Of a stretch of DNA of 64,000 nucleotides, positions 14,437 to 23,813 are shown one piece after another. How positions within the stretch are numbered: position 1 is the first letter of the stretch; the number at the start of each line of letters is the position of its first letter. The notes beneath the pieces are model-generated. The model did no database searches. It saw only the letters and a program-made list of their open reading frames with translations, and had not been told where the DNA came from. This stretch comes from Allohoeflea poritis (GTDB lineage: Bacteria; Pseudomonadota; Alphaproteobacteria; Rhizobiales; Rhizobiaceae): positions 62,001 through 126,000 of the forward strand of contig NZ_JAPJZH010000012.1 of the NCBI RefSeq assembly GCF_027889715.1, given 5' to 3'. Made by a program: the position numbers and the translations under genes.

Positions 14437-14905
14437 GAGTCAGCCTCTTTGAAACTTGGGCAGTGAACGCTTTACGCAAGGGGTCTTTGGATTGACCCGA
14501 AAGCCTGGGCTTTCATATGGCGCGATTAAATTTCAAAGCGAACAGTCGCTGCCGAATGGGAATTGACCTGGCGGGGCGCAAGGGTGCACCTCGGATAGCT
14601 GGGTCAGCGATTGTTTGGGATTCGGTGTGCTTCTAAATCATGGAAGCACGCAACCGGACCGCAACATTGCCATCGCGCGGCATTCGCGCCGATGGAAGGA
14701 GATGTCGAAACTGATCTGTCAATGACCCCTCCTTGGTTGGAATTCGGTCCACGGTGCAACCCTTTATATCGATTCGACTCCGATTTCCACCGTCGATCTG
14801 GCGGCAAGGCATCCTGGGCGCTCCAACATCGACCGGTGTTGCAGATTGGCCACGCCGCCACAAAGCGCGTTTGCGTTTCCGGATCAGTCGCTTAAGAGAT
14901 ACGCG
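14437..14905. other. gene-poor stretch upstream of trmL
   Basis: 469 nt without a supported gene. Two short opposing reading frames (14604-14861 minus, 14611-14895 plus) have no recognisable motif, no good ribosome site and an atypical composition. A loose promoter-like pair TTGACC (14492) and TATGGC (14516), 18 nt apart, lies on the plus strand. AAGAG precedes the trmL ATG. Confidence 0.4.
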
Positions 14906-15370
14906 ATGAAATACGATCTGCGAATAGCGCTGTTCCAGCCGGACATTCCCGGCAACACCGGAACCATACTGCGCATGGCGGCATGCCTGGGCCTTGCCGT
15001 CGATGTAATCGAGCCGGCCGGCTTTGACATGTCCGACCGCGCCCTGCGCCGCGCCGGCATGGACTACCTCGAACAGGCGGCGCTGACCCGCCACCGCGGC
15101 TGGAAGAGCTTTCTCGAGTGGCGGCAATCCGGGAACCGCCGGCTGATCCTGGCCTCCACCAAGGCGGATTTGTCCTACAGGCGTTTTTCATTCTCGCCCG
15201 GAGACATATTGTTGTTCGGGCGCGAGAGTTCCGGCGTACCGGATCATGTTCATGCTGAAGCCGACGCGCGGCTTCTCATTCCGATGGTCAAGGATCGCCG
15301 CTCCCTCAATCTCGCCGTGTCGGCCGCGCTCATTGCCGGCGAAGCGATCCGGCAGGTCGAAGGGCCCTAG
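14906..15370 (+). CDS. trmL: tRNA (cytidine(34)-2'-O)-methyltransferase TrmL
   Basis: A 154-residue SPOUT-class methyltransferase that 2'-O-methylates the wobble nucleotide of tRNA-Leu. Family motifs are NTGTILRMAACLG (motif 1 region, about 16-28), FGRESSGVP (about 106) and IPM then RSLNLAVSAAL (about 130-145), which form the SAM-binding trefoil knot. The start ATG 14906 is preceded by AAGAG; an in-frame extension to 14846 lacks support. The length matches the family. Confidence 0.93.
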   Translation: MKYDLRIALFQPDIPGNTGTILRMAACLGLAVDVIEPAGFDMSDRALRRAGMDYLEQAALTRHRGWKSFLEWRQSGNRRLILASTKADLSYRRFSFSPGDILLFGRESSGVPDHVHAEADARLLIPMVKDRRSLNLAVSAALIAGEAIRQVEGP

Positions 15371-15466
15371 ATTTGGTCGTTCAACGGCTAGGCTGTGGAG
15401 ACCATTTAACTTATGCGCCGGTTTGCCCGGATTTGCCCATGAGCGGCCCATTCGTCGTCGAATATG

Positions 15467-15727
15467 CTAGTCGGCGCTGGGCAGCCTGCGCATGGTGAAT
15501 TCGATTTCATCATCCGGCAATTGGCGCCAGCTTTCCACCTCGGTCCAGTAAGCCGCCTTGGGCCAGGACCGGAACCATTCCTGCGCCTTGGCGCGCGCGT
15601 CGCGGCGCGGCAGTCGGAATGTTTCGCGAATGAACGAATCGCCGCCGGACGCGCCCCGTTCTCTCCGGCTTTTGCGGATTTGCCGGCGCAGCCCTTCCAT
15701 GGGCGGGACTTTAGGAACCTGCTTCAT
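15467..15727 (-). CDS. small conserved-looking protein of unknown function
   Basis: 86 residues from ATG 15727. The N-terminal half is very basic (RRQIRKSRRERG), and the C-terminal half is Trp-rich (EWFRSWPKAAYWTEVESWRQ). No signal peptide or membrane segment. The region is in a plausible gene slot between trmL and hemF, and the codon pattern is consistent with coding. The basic/aromatic composition would suit a nucleic-acid or membrane-surface binder, but this is only inference. Confidence 0.55.
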   Translation of the reverse strand: MKQVPKVPPMEGLRRQIRKSRRERGASGGDSFIRETFRLPRRDARAKAQEWFRSWPKAAYWTEVESWRQLPDDEIEFTMRRLPSAD

Positions 15728-15895
15728 AATCAGCACCCTATGCCCGATAATAAGGGGGAACCGGCCGCTTGGCGAGTCCATGCGTATGCAGAAATACACA
15801 CGCTACACTAACTGTGTAATTTAGCCGCCACATCTATGGTGTCGGATGGTTGGACCTGCTAAGGAGAGCCGGGGACGAACTGGGGACATTTGTTG

Positions 15896-16807
15896 ATGGA
15901 AAGGCCGAACCTTCCGCTCGGGCATCCGGCTGGGCTGGAAGAAAAAAAAGCGAAGGCACGTATCTGGTTCGAGACGCTTCGCGACGCCATATGTTCGACT
16001 TTCGAGCAGCTTGAGGACGAGGTGAGCGGGCCCTTGGCGGACGATCCGCCCGGCCGGTTTGTTCGCACGGACTGGCTGCGCGATGAGGGCCAGGGCGGCG
16101 GCGGCACCATGTCCATGATGAGCGGCCGCGTCTTCGAGAAAGTCGGCGTTCACACATCGACGGTTCACGGCGAATTTTCCTCCGAATTCCGCCAGCAGAT
16201 CCCCGGCGCGGAGATCGATCCGCGTTTCTGGGCCTCCGGCATCTCGCTGATCGCCCATCCGGTCAATCCGAACGTGCCCGCGGTGCACATGAATACGCGC
16301 ATGGTGGTCACATCGACGCAATGGTTCGGCGGCGGCGCCGATCTGACACCGGTGCTCGATCGCCGCCGCGTACAGGACGATCCGGACAGCCAGCTGTTCC
16401 ACAAGGCCATGGAGGTCGCCTGCGCGCGCCACGAGGTGGCCGACTATCCGCGCTACAAGAAATGGTGCGACGACTATTTCTACCTCAAGCACCGGGACGA
16501 GCCGCGCGGCATCGGCGGCATCTTCTTCGACTGGTTGCGCACCCGCGACGCCAAGGGCGGCTGGGACGCCGATTTCGCCTTCGTCCAGGATGTCGGACGC
16601 GCCTTCGCGGTGGCCTATCCGAAGCTCGTGCGGCGCAATTTCAACATTCATTGGGACGAGGACGACCGCAACGAACAGCTGATCCGGCGCGGCCGGTATG
16701 TCGAGTTCAACCTGCTCTACGACCGCGGCACGATCTTCGGCCTCAAGACGGGCGGCAATGTCGAGTCGATCCTGTCATCCATGCCACCGGCCGTGCGCTG
16801 GCCTTAG
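15896..16807 (+). CDS. hemF: oxygen-dependent coproporphyrinogen III oxidase
   Basis: This enzyme converts coproporphyrinogen III to protoporphyrinogen IX with O2, in haem synthesis. The 303-residue length fits HemF. Signatures are [14 protein letters not shown] (about 121), [10 protein letters not shown] and [20 protein letters not shown] (about 184-203), with conserved His and Asp residues of the metal-independent active site. The start at ATG 15896 is preferred over TTG 15890 two codons upstream. It stands alone, convergent with the CHASE2-EAL gene. Confidence 0.95.
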   Translation: MERPNLPLGHPAGLEEKKAKARIWFETLRDAICSTFEQLEDEVSGPLADDPPGRFVRTDWLRDEGQGGGGTMSMMSGRVFEKVGVHTSTVHGEFSSEFRQQIPGAEIDPRFWASGISLIAHPVNPNVPAVHMNTRMVVTSTQWFGGGADLTPVLDRRRVQDDPDSQLFHKAMEVACARHEVADYPRYKKWCDDYFYLKHRDEPRGIGGIFFDWLRTRDAKGGWDADFAFVQDVGRAFAVAYPKLVRRNFNIHWDEDDRNEQLIRRGRYVEFNLLYDRGTIFGLKTGGNVESILSSMPPAVRWP

Positions 16808-16834
16808 GCTGAAAAATCGCATTGATGGAAAAGC

Positions 16835-19633
16835 TTATACGGCCGTCTTGAGGACGGAAGAGCCCTTTTCCACGAACCAGCTACGGATTTCGGCTGCTGT
16901 CTGCGGCTTGCCGAACAGATAGCCCTGGATCTTGTGGCACCCGATGCTGCGCACCAGTTGATACTGGTCTTCCGTCTCGACGCCTTCGCACAGGACTTCC
17001 ATACCCAGCCCCTCGCCCAGCACCTGCGCCGCAAAGATCACCGATTGATCGCGCGACGACTGCGGCAGGCCGCGCATGAAGGTCTGGTCGACCTTGATCT
17101 TGTCGACCGGAAAGCTGGCGATATAGCCGAGCGACGAATAGCCGGTTCCGAAATCATCGAGGGCCAGCGACACCCCGAGCGCCTTCAGAGCCTCCAATTG
17201 GGAAAGCAGGTCCTCGGTCGCGGTAAGGAAACTCGACTCGGTCAGTTCAAGTTCAAGCCGGTGCGGCGGCAGGCCGCTCGCGGCCAGTGCTTCCCGGACG
17301 TCCTTGACAACCCCGCCGCGCAACAGCTGGGTCGGCGAAACATTGACCGATACGGTAACATCCTCGGGCCAGGCACAAGCATCCCTGCAAGCCTGGTTGA
17401 GGATCCAGCGCCCGAGCTGGACGATGATGCCGTTCGCCTCGGCGATCTCGATAAATTCGCCGGGAGAAATCGTCCCCAGCTCCGGATGCGTCCAGCGAAG
17501 CAGCGCCTCGGCGCCGGCCGGGCTGCCGTCTTTCGTGTGCACCTGCGGCTGGTAGGCGACCCAGAACTGTTTGCTGCCGTCCTTGACCGCGCTCTGCATT
17601 TCACGCTCGACGAGGCGTGCACGCTGTAGCTGCTGGGCGTGGTTCGGATCATAGTAGGCGATCCCGCCGCCGCCCTGTTTACGCGCCTTGTCCAGTGCCA
17701 GTTCGGCGTTGCTGATGAGGTCGTCAGCCGTCTGGGACGGCAGGTCCACCGCTTCCGACAGACCCGCGTAGAAATCGGCCGAGACCTGCATTCCGTTCAG
17801 ATTGTAGGGTTTGCTCAGTTCCTGTATCACCGCGCCCGCGATATACCGCCCACCGGACTTGCTGAGTTCGGAAGCGTTGTGAAAGGCAAATGTATCGGCA
17901 TCCAGGCGCGCCGCTTGCGACACCGGCAGGCCGATCTTGGTCAGCCGGTCCGCCACCGCCTTTAATAGCCCGTCCCCCGTCGAACGGCCGAGCGTGCTGT
18001 TGAGCGATTTGAATCGGTGAATATTGATCACCACGACGGTTACTTTGCGGCCGTCTTCGGCGACTGTTTCCAGGAACCGGTCGAGATATTCGACATATTC
18101 ACGCCGGCGCATCGCGCCGGTCAGGTCGTCATATTTCGAAAGATATTCGAGTTTGTCGCGCTGCGCACGCTCGACGCTGACATCGCGGGCGGCGACCGAC
18201 GCGATGATCGGACCGTTATCTTCCCCGTGCCCGGTTCCCGAAAGTTTCGACAGCGTGATCGTGTATTCAACGACCCGTCGACCCGTCTCCGCCCTGGCCG
18301 CGTGGAATTCCGCTTCGCCGGTCACGTGCCTGTCGCCGGTGTGGCCAAGCGTCATCCGCAGGTCGCGCGCCAGCGCTTGCGGAAGCGCGTCGATCACGTC
18401 CACCGCAGCGTTCTGTTCACCGTCGATATCGAACAATGCGCGGAAATTGTCGTTGATCTCCAGGATACGCCCATCACAATCCACGACGAGGAAGCCGTCG
18501 GCACTGTCCGCAAAGACCTGTCTGAGCACCCGCCGGGTGTTGAGGCTTTCAAGGCGCGAGATGCGCAGCAGGAGCGATATGATATTGAACTCACTCGCAA
18601 CCGCGAGCAGGGAAAGCCCGACAATGGCGATATGCACCTGAACCGTCGCCAGCACTATAGCGGAATTCGTCTGAAGATAGACACCGACCGCTTCCGTCAG
18701 CAGGGAAAGCACCGCAAGTATGGTCAGCCGCACAACGATCCCGAACCGCGCCGTCAGAAGCGCTACGGCCAGGACAAGAAGAACCAGCGCCGCGTTCAGC
18801 CATTTGCCCGACGGCAACATAATGCGGTTCTGGAGCAGGGTTTCCGCCGCCAGCACCTGCAACAGCGGGCCTGAAATCAGCGTGTGAACCGGGACGGCGA
18901 ATGTGTCCCTGAGTTCGATAGCATGCGCACCAACGATAATCGATTTATCGCGTAGCGCTCCTTCCGGCAAATTGCCGGACAGGAGGTCGGTCACGGAATA
19001 GGTCGGAACGCTTTGCGGATCGATCGAGAAATCGATCCCGAAATATCCGGTCTTCATCTCCGGAATGCCGGCCAGGATCGCCGCCGCCGACGGAATGATC
19101 TCGCCCTCTACGCTCGTTCCGTAAGCATACTGACGCACTGCACCGTCGGCATCCGGGCTGACCTGAACACTGGCAAGCCACGCATCGTTGCGGAACATTT
19201 CGTGAGGCAGCGAGCGGACAAGCCGGGCTGCACCGCTATCGGTAGCTGTACCGGGCTGGGCGAATGTCGGGAATACGACCGATCCGCCAGCTTCCTGCAA
19301 AGCCGAAAGCAGCCTTCTGTCTTCCACCGCCGTGGAGCGGCTGCTGAAGTCAATGTCGAAAAGGATATCGGCGACATCGTTCTCGACCAGCCTGCCGATC
19401 AGGTCGGCATGGACCGAGCGCGGCCAGGGCCATATGCCGATCCGGTTGAGGCTCTCGTGGTCGATGGCAATGAACGCAATGTCTCCGGATGCGTCTCGAG
19501 GTGCAAGCTCGGCACGCTTTGCGTCGACGCCATGCTGCAGACCGTCAAAGACGCCCAGTGTCTGGAGCCAGATCACGCCCAGACAAAGGATCGCCTGCGC
19601 GGCGATGCGCGCTATGTTCGGCGGGAGCTTCAT
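16835..19633 (-). CDS. CHASE2-PAS-GGDEF-EAL membrane protein (module 1)
   Basis: 932 residues. A first membrane segment (about 9-27) is followed by a periplasmic CHASE2 sensor domain (about 30-275; motif IGIWPWPRSVHADL), three membrane segments (280-348) and a PAS-like region (about 370-490). Next comes a GGDEF-fold domain (495-660) whose signature is DADTF (578-582) instead of GGDEF, and an EAL domain (670-920). The EAL domain keeps EALLRW (709), ELTES, LALDDFGTGYSS (824), KIKVDQ and EGVET. I infer a c-di-GMP phosphodiesterase with a degenerate cyclase domain. It follows the FecR-domain gene by 35 nt and is paralogous to the protein at 25573-28380. Confidence 0.9.
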   Translation of the reverse strand: MKLPPNIARIAAQAILCLGVIWLQTLGVFDGLQHGVDAKRAELAPRDASGDIAFIAIDHESLNRIGIWPWPRSVHADLIGRLVENDVADILFDIDFSSRSTAVEDRRLLSALQEAGGSVVFPTFAQPGTATDSGAARLVRSLPHEMFRNDAWLASVQVSPDADGAVRQYAYGTSVEGEIIPSAAAILAGIPEMKTGYFGIDFSIDPQSVPTYSVTDLLSGNLPEGALRDKSIIVGAHAIELRDTFAVPVHTLISGPLLQVLAAETLLQNRIMLPSGKWLNAALVLLVLAVALLTARFGIVVRLTILAVLSLLTEAVGVYLQTNSAIVLATVQVHIAIVGLSLLAVASEFNIISLLLRISRLESLNTRRVLRQVFADSADGFLVVDCDGRILEINDNFRALFDIDGEQNAAVDVIDALPQALARDLRMTLGHTGDRHVTGEAEFHAARAETGRRVVEYTITLSKLSGTGHGEDNGPIIASVAARDVSVERAQRDKLEYLSKYDDLTGAMRRREYVEYLDRFLETVAEDGRKVTVVVINIHRFKSLNSTLGRSTGDGLLKAVADRLTKIGLPVSQAARLDADTFAFHNASELSKSGGRYIAGAVIQELSKPYNLNGMQVSADFYAGLSEAVDLPSQTADDLISNAELALDKARKQGGGGIAYYDPNHAQQLQRARLVEREMQSAVKDGSKQFWVAYQPQVHTKDGSPAGAEALLRWTHPELGTISPGEFIEIAEANGIIVQLGRWILNQACRDACAWPEDVTVSVNVSPTQLLRGGVVKDVREALAASGLPPHRLELELTESSFLTATEDLLSQLEALKALGVSLALDDFGTGYSSLGYIASFPVDKIKVDQTFMRGLPQSSRDQSVIFAAQVLGEGLGMEVLCEGVETEDQYQLVRSIGCHKIQGYLFGKPQTAAEIRSWFVEKGSSVLKTAV

Positions 19634-19668
19634 TGCGACCGTCTACCGTTTGTCCCCGACACCCGCGA

Positions 19669-20514
19669 TCAGCGGCCGTTGCCGTTTCCGTTGCCGTTTC
19701 CGTTGCCGTTCCCGTTCCCGTTTCCGTTTCCGTTTCCGTTTCCGTTTCCGTTGCCGTTCCCGTTTCCGTTCCCGTTGCCGTTGCCGTTGCCGTTCCCGTT
19801 GCCGTTGCCGTTCCCGTTGCCGTTGCCGTTACCGTTTCCGTTGCCGTTGCCGTTGCCGTTTGCATTGCCATTGGAATTGCCGTTTGCGTTCCCGACGGAT
19901 GTCAAGCTGCCGAAAATAGCGGCCAGCACGGACTCATTGGTCTTTCCAACCGAAACTTCGGCGGTGGCCGCACTACCGACATTGGCGCTTTGGCCGGCGC
20001 CGACATCGACGGATTTACCGCCACTATTGGCCGTAACGCCGACAACGCCACGCTGAACCGAGACTTTTGCCGCCCGTTGATTGACATCCACCGTGAACCT
20101 TGTGCCCTTCACGACGGCGGCAAGAAAAGGCGTTTTGATCCGCACATGTTTTTCTTTGCGCGTCTCGACATCCAGCAGCAGGCTGCCGAACTGCTGACGC
20201 AGCAGGGTCTTTTGTCCGCCCTTGCCATGGCTGACCAGCGCGGCCAACGTATTCGGCTTGTAAAGGATCATCTCTTCGCCACGGCTGAGTTGCAGCCGGC
20301 CGCGACGGCCCGTGTGAATCCAGCTTGCTTCCGGAATACGCATGCCGCGTGTGATCGGATGCCAGTTTTTGCTGTCGACCGTATAGTAAGCCGGCTTGCT
20401 GACCCGCGAAGCGATCCAGTCTCCTGCAATGGCGTTCACAGCCAGGCCAAATATTAGCACGGCTGACAACAGCACAATCTTGCACAACTGGCGCATGCTC
20501 AGCGTATATGTCAT
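19669..20514 (-). CDS. secreted FecR-domain protein with (Asn-Gly)n tail (module 1)
   Basis: 281 residues: signal peptide (about 1-30), then an SH3-like/FecR-type domain (about 38-180). Its motifs VSKPAYYTVDSKNW, WIHTGRRGRLQL and FLAAVVKGTRF are shared almost unchanged with the FecR protein of module 2. A tail of about 36 Asn-Gly-type dipeptides (208-280) follows, ending Gly-Arg. There is no membrane segment besides the signal, so it is predicted to be periplasmic or exported. ATG 20514 has AGGGGGT 9 nt upstream. It is co-directional with the CHASE2-EAL gene. I infer that it is the extracytoplasmic partner or ligand of the CHASE2 sensor. Confidence 0.82.
   Translation of the reverse strand: MTYTLSMRQLCKIVLLSAVLIFGLAVNAIAGDWIASRVSKPAYYTVDSKNWHPITRGMRIPEASWIHTGRRGRLQLSRGEEMILYKPNTLAALVSHGKGGQKTLLRQQFGSLLLDVETRKEKHVRIKTPFLAAVVKGTRFTVDVNQRAAKVSVQRGVVGVTANSGGKSVDVGAGQSANVGSAATAEVSVGKTNESVLAAIFGSLTSVGNANGNSNGNANGNGNGNGNGNGNGNGNGNGNGNGNGNGNGNGNGNGNGNGNGNGNGNGNGNGNGNGNGNGNGR
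19675..19892. repeat. coding hexanucleotide microsatellite (Asn-Gly tail)
   Basis: About 215 bp of tandem 6-mers of the form ccgttN (N = g, t or c) on the plus strand, degrading at the right end (cattgc, cattgg). They encode the Asn-Gly tail of the FecR protein. Unit length is two codons, so gain or loss of units preserves the frame. Third-base differences between units show that the array is not freshly expanded. Confidence 0.95.
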
Positions 20515-20520
20515 GAAACT

Positions 20521-20537
20521 ACCCCCTAAACTGGGGT
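20521..20537 (-). promoter_or_regulatory. hairpin covering the ribosome site of the FecR gene (module 1)
   Basis: Inverted repeat ACCCC/GGGGT with a 7-nt spacer, placed so that the Shine-Dalgarno AGGGGGT of the FecR gene would be paired in the mRNA. It lies in an otherwise AT-rich 100-bp leader. Its regulatory use is an inference. Confidence 0.4.
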
Positions 20538-20614
20538 GGATTATGCAATATCATTGCTAATAATGGATTGAATTTATTGATTTACATAATATTGCCGACT
20601 ACCCATCTAGAGTA

Positions 20615-22420
20615 TTAGCCGAGACAATCATGCAACCACACGTCCCGTTGCTCGACAACTCGGGGCACATCCGGCGGCGGCGTGAACTCTACATTGAACA
20701 CAATGGAGAATGTCGCCAGTTGCGCGGTATCCGGATGGGCCGCTTTCCATGTCCGGCACAAATAGCGCGCATAGTTCAGTGCGAGGAATTGGTCGACCGG
20801 GTTGTAGGACTGGTCCTCGAGGTTGGACAGGAACTTGCGCCAGCGGTAATTACGGTAGACCGAAGAAACCACATCCGGTCTCGAAGTGTCCGCGTCACCC
20901 TCCAATTGGCGATAGACATCCACGACGGTCCCATCCGTCAATTTACCCTCGATGACAGGCCATGGACTTGTCAGCTCCGGATGCGGCGCGAACATTGTCC
21001 AGTACTGAAACAGCCCGAGGGCCTGCCGAACGATCACGAACCGGTCCGGCAAGGTCCAGTTCACGGCCGGCAGGGTTGCCACATTCTGGACCGTTATGAA
21101 GATAAGGAACACACCGGCGAGACCATTTGTCATCCAGCCGGCGCGTCGCGGGATCGTCCGCCAGGGCAGCAGGCGCTCCGAGATACGGGCCAGCCGCGCG
21201 CGGTTGGCCGCGATGCGATCATAGGATCGCTCACCCAGCCACACGACGGGCCGCACGCCCGTCGCGAAGGCAAGCGGCCGCAAGACCGGCGAGCCGCGCA
21301 CGAGCTGCCGCATGGCGTTCCACTTCAGGAAACTGCCCTGGTCGCTGGTAACGACCCAGGAATTGTTTTTCTCGAGCAGCGGGCCGGCTGTCGGATCGTC
21401 CTGTGCCGGCCTGATGGGCGCATCGCCGAGGAACAGGAAGATGCGCAGGACCCTGCACGCCTTCAGGCAGAACGTGCAGTCCCGGTCGTACCAGATCGCC
21501 AGTGCCTGCATACGCCGCCGCGCCGCCCATTTTGCCAGTCCATCCCAGACCCAGCCGGGCAGGAAGGTCAGGTTCATGATGATCGAGATGACCGGGAAAA
21601 GCCCGATCTCCAGGCACATCATGAAACCCAGATGCATGGTGATGAAGGCGCACATGAGCACTATGCGCAGGCTTCGGTGAAAGAATGGCGAGAACATCAG
21701 GATCGGACCGATCAGTTCCAGCCAGTAGACATAATAGGTCAGCGCTTGCAGCAGCGGCTCGAACTGGCGAAACCACAGCCCGAAGGGCGTTACCATGTAG
21801 TCAAGGTTCAGCGCATAGTAGACGGCGGTGCCGTCCGGCATCCAGCGTGCATCCGACTTCAGGAGCGCGCTGAACAAATACATCGACATGCCCTGCACGA
21901 GCAGTGCCAGCGTTGCGGTCGAGAAATAGCGGTTGTTGACCTTGTCCGATGCCGGATCGAGTGCCGCATCCACCGAATAACGCGCGCCGAGTGGCAGAAA
22001 CATCGCCCAGAAGGTCAGAAGCACCGCAAGATTGTCTTCGCCCGAAAGGATGAAAGTATTGCGGTTCTGCACCGAGATCAGCAGGATCCAGCTCGCTATG
22101 ACGGCGAACCGCGTCTTCCATCCGATGATCATCATAAGCGCGGCGGCAGCGGCGACGGCGAAGAGAAAACCCTGGTAGAAGCTCGATCCGTTTGCCAGGT
22201 GCAGCGAATAGGAGCCGAGCGAAAGGTAATCCATCTGCACGGCGCGCGGCATGACGCCCAGATCGGAATAATGCGCCGTCAGATCCCGCAGTCTCAGGCA
22301 GATATCCGCCAGCAGATAGAAACCCAGCAATATGCGGAACAGGGCCAGGGTCCTGAGGTCAATGCCAAAAATCTGCCGAAAGCCGGCGGGCCGGGACCAG
22401 CCGCTTGTCGCATTACCCAT
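20615..22420 (-). CDS. HTTM-domain membrane protein with internal DCC1-like thiol oxidoreductase domain
   Basis: 601 residues. The N-terminal two thirds form an HTTM/vitamin-K-carboxylase-like membrane domain (about 20-290) with many helices. It includes RILLGFYLLADI, SGEDNLAVLLTFW and a helix rich in His/Met. A DCC1/DUF393-like segment follows, beginning AIWYDRDCTFC (308-318) with a CxxC motif. A further helix lies near 440, then a soluble C-terminal domain. The HTTM plus DCC arrangement suggests redox chemistry at the membrane. The substrate is unknown, and gamma-carboxylation cannot be claimed. It runs on the minus strand, downstream of nothing obvious. Confidence 0.78.
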   Translation of the reverse strand: MGNATSGWSRPAGFRQIFGIDLRTLALFRILLGFYLLADICLRLRDLTAHYSDLGVMPRAVQMDYLSLGSYSLHLANGSSFYQGFLFAVAAAAALMMIIGWKTRFAVIASWILLISVQNRNTFILSGEDNLAVLLTFWAMFLPLGARYSVDAALDPASDKVNNRYFSTATLALLVQGMSMYLFSALLKSDARWMPDGTAVYYALNLDYMVTPFGLWFRQFEPLLQALTYYVYWLELIGPILMFSPFFHRSLRIVLMCAFITMHLGFMMCLEIGLFPVISIIMNLTFLPGWVWDGLAKWAARRRMQALAIWYDRDCTFCLKACRVLRIFLFLGDAPIRPAQDDPTAGPLLEKNNSWVVTSDQGSFLKWNAMRQLVRGSPVLRPLAFATGVRPVVWLGERSYDRIAANRARLARISERLLPWRTIPRRAGWMTNGLAGVFLIFITVQNVATLPAVNWTLPDRFVIVRQALGLFQYWTMFAPHPELTSPWPVIEGKLTDGTVVDVYRQLEGDADTSRPDVVSSVYRNYRWRKFLSNLEDQSYNPVDQFLALNYARYLCRTWKAAHPDTAQLATFSIVFNVEFTPPPDVPRVVEQRDVWLHDCLG

Positions 22421-22631
22421 CTGTCAAGTTGCCCCGTCCTGTCGGCCTGCGGAAACCGCCCCGTTTCGCATATGGTCTTTTGCGACAATGGCACATGGCC
22501 TTTGACCATTTGTTAACGCTGTTTGCCGGCTGGGAAAGCCAATGACGCCGTGGTCACAAGACTGACAAAGTGTCGCTGGACAACGCTGCGTTGTGATTTA
22601 GACTCCGGGTTGAAACCACGGAGGTTTGCCG

Positions 22632-23789
22632 ATGCGCATTGCAGCTCTCACAGGCTTGTTCGTCGCCGCCGGTCTTTTGATCGCGGCGACATCCTCCGCA
22701 ATGCAGGGACCGATCCGCTTCGGCGCCGTCTACAATCTGTCCGGCGACTGGGGCGCCTACGGCATTCCTTCCTCGCGCGGCGCGAAACTGCATGTCGAGC
22801 AGGTCAACGGCAAAGGCGGCGTTTTGAGCCGGCCGATCGAGCTGATCGTCAAGGATGCGGGCGGCACGCCGGAGGGCGCTGCCGCGGCCGCCACGGAAAT
22901 CCTGGCTGAGGCACCGGATGTGCCTGCCCTTTTCGGCCTTTCGGGCAGCGACCAGGCACGCACGGCGGGCGAGGTCTCCGCACAGTCCAAACGTGTCTTC
23001 CTCACATCGGGCGCGACATCCCCGCAATTGCCGTTCCAGGTGCCGGGCTTTCTTTTTCTTGCCTGTTTCGGCGACAACGTACAGGCGGCTGCCGCTGCAC
23101 AATATGCCTATGAGACGCTTGGCGCCCGCTCGGCCACGATACTATACGACGCCAGCCACACCTACACGCGTCTGTTGCAGGACTATTTCAGCAGCAGTTT
23201 CAAGGCGCATGGCGGGCAGATCGTCTCGGCCGTCAAATTCCAGGGCGCCGACAAATTCGCCAGCGCGATCACCCGCGCATCTGCGGCCGACATCATCTTT
23301 GTTGCGGCAGAGACTCCGGCCGACGCCTTCGCCTTCGCCAGGGCCGTGCGCGAGAACGGATTTGATCAGCCGATTTTCGGCGGCGACGGCTATGACGGTG
23401 ATTCGGTCTGGAGCGCCGATCCTGCCCTCAAGGACATCTATTTCACCACCCACGCCTATTTTGCCGACGACAATCCGTCCCCCCGCGCCCAGGCATTCGC
23501 CAAGGCCTACGCCACCGCCCATGACGGCGCCGTTCCGGACAGTTTTGCCGGTCTGGGTTACGACGCGGCCGGTCTGCTGGTGGCGGCAATCGAGAAGGCC
23601 GGCTCTTCCGAGCCGGACAAATTGCTGGACGCGCTGGCGACGATCGAGAATTACCGGGGCGTGACCGGCACCATCAGCTATGTGGACGGCAGCCATGTGC
23701 CGCGAAAATCGGTGACGATCCTCAAGATTGCAGACGGCAGGCGCAACTTCATCGCCGCGTTCACGCCGACCGAGATCCCTGCCCCCTGA
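22632..23789 (+). CDS. branched-chain-amino-acid-type ABC substrate-binding protein (orphan)
   Basis: A 385-residue periplasmic type I binding protein of the LivK/Peripla_BP_6 class. It has a signal peptide (about 1-25), then IRFGAVYNLSGDWGAYG, GLSGSDQARTAGEV and GFLFLACFGDN typical of the first lobe, and FGGDGYDGDSVW in the second. The start ATG 22632 has GGAGG 8 nt upstream; a TTG two codons earlier is less likely. No permease or ATPase of the Liv type is in the window, so it is an orphan or works with a distant transporter. The ligand is unknown. Confidence 0.87.
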   Translation: MRIAALTGLFVAAGLLIAATSSAMQGPIRFGAVYNLSGDWGAYGIPSSRGAKLHVEQVNGKGGVLSRPIELIVKDAGGTPEGAAAAATEILAEAPDVPALFGLSGSDQARTAGEVSAQSKRVFLTSGATSPQLPFQVPGFLFLACFGDNVQAAAAAQYAYETLGARSATILYDASHTYTRLLQDYFSSSFKAHGGQIVSAVKFQGADKFASAITRASAADIIFVAAETPADAFAFARAVRENGFDQPIFGGDGYDGDSVWSADPALKDIYFTTHAYFADDNPSPRAQAFAKAYATAHDGAVPDSFAGLGYDAAGLLVAAIEKAGSSEPDKLLDALATIENYRGVTGTISYVDGSHVPRKSVTILKIADGRRNFIAAFTPTEIPAP

Positions 23790-23813
23790 GACGTCCGGCA
23801 GGCCGGGATATTT

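Noticed and set aside
14604-14895. Two opposing short frames upstream of trmL
   Set aside because: Neither has homology-like motifs or translation signals; both look like chance frames.
19675-19892. Possible CRISPR-like or other tandem array
   Set aside because: Unit is 6 bp with no spacers, and it encodes Asn-Gly in frame.
19332-20457. Plus-strand frames through the hexamer repeat (Arg/Cys/Phe-rich or Pro/Val-rich)
   Set aside because: Products of translating the microsatellite in the wrong strand; the minus strand has a signal peptide and FecR domain.
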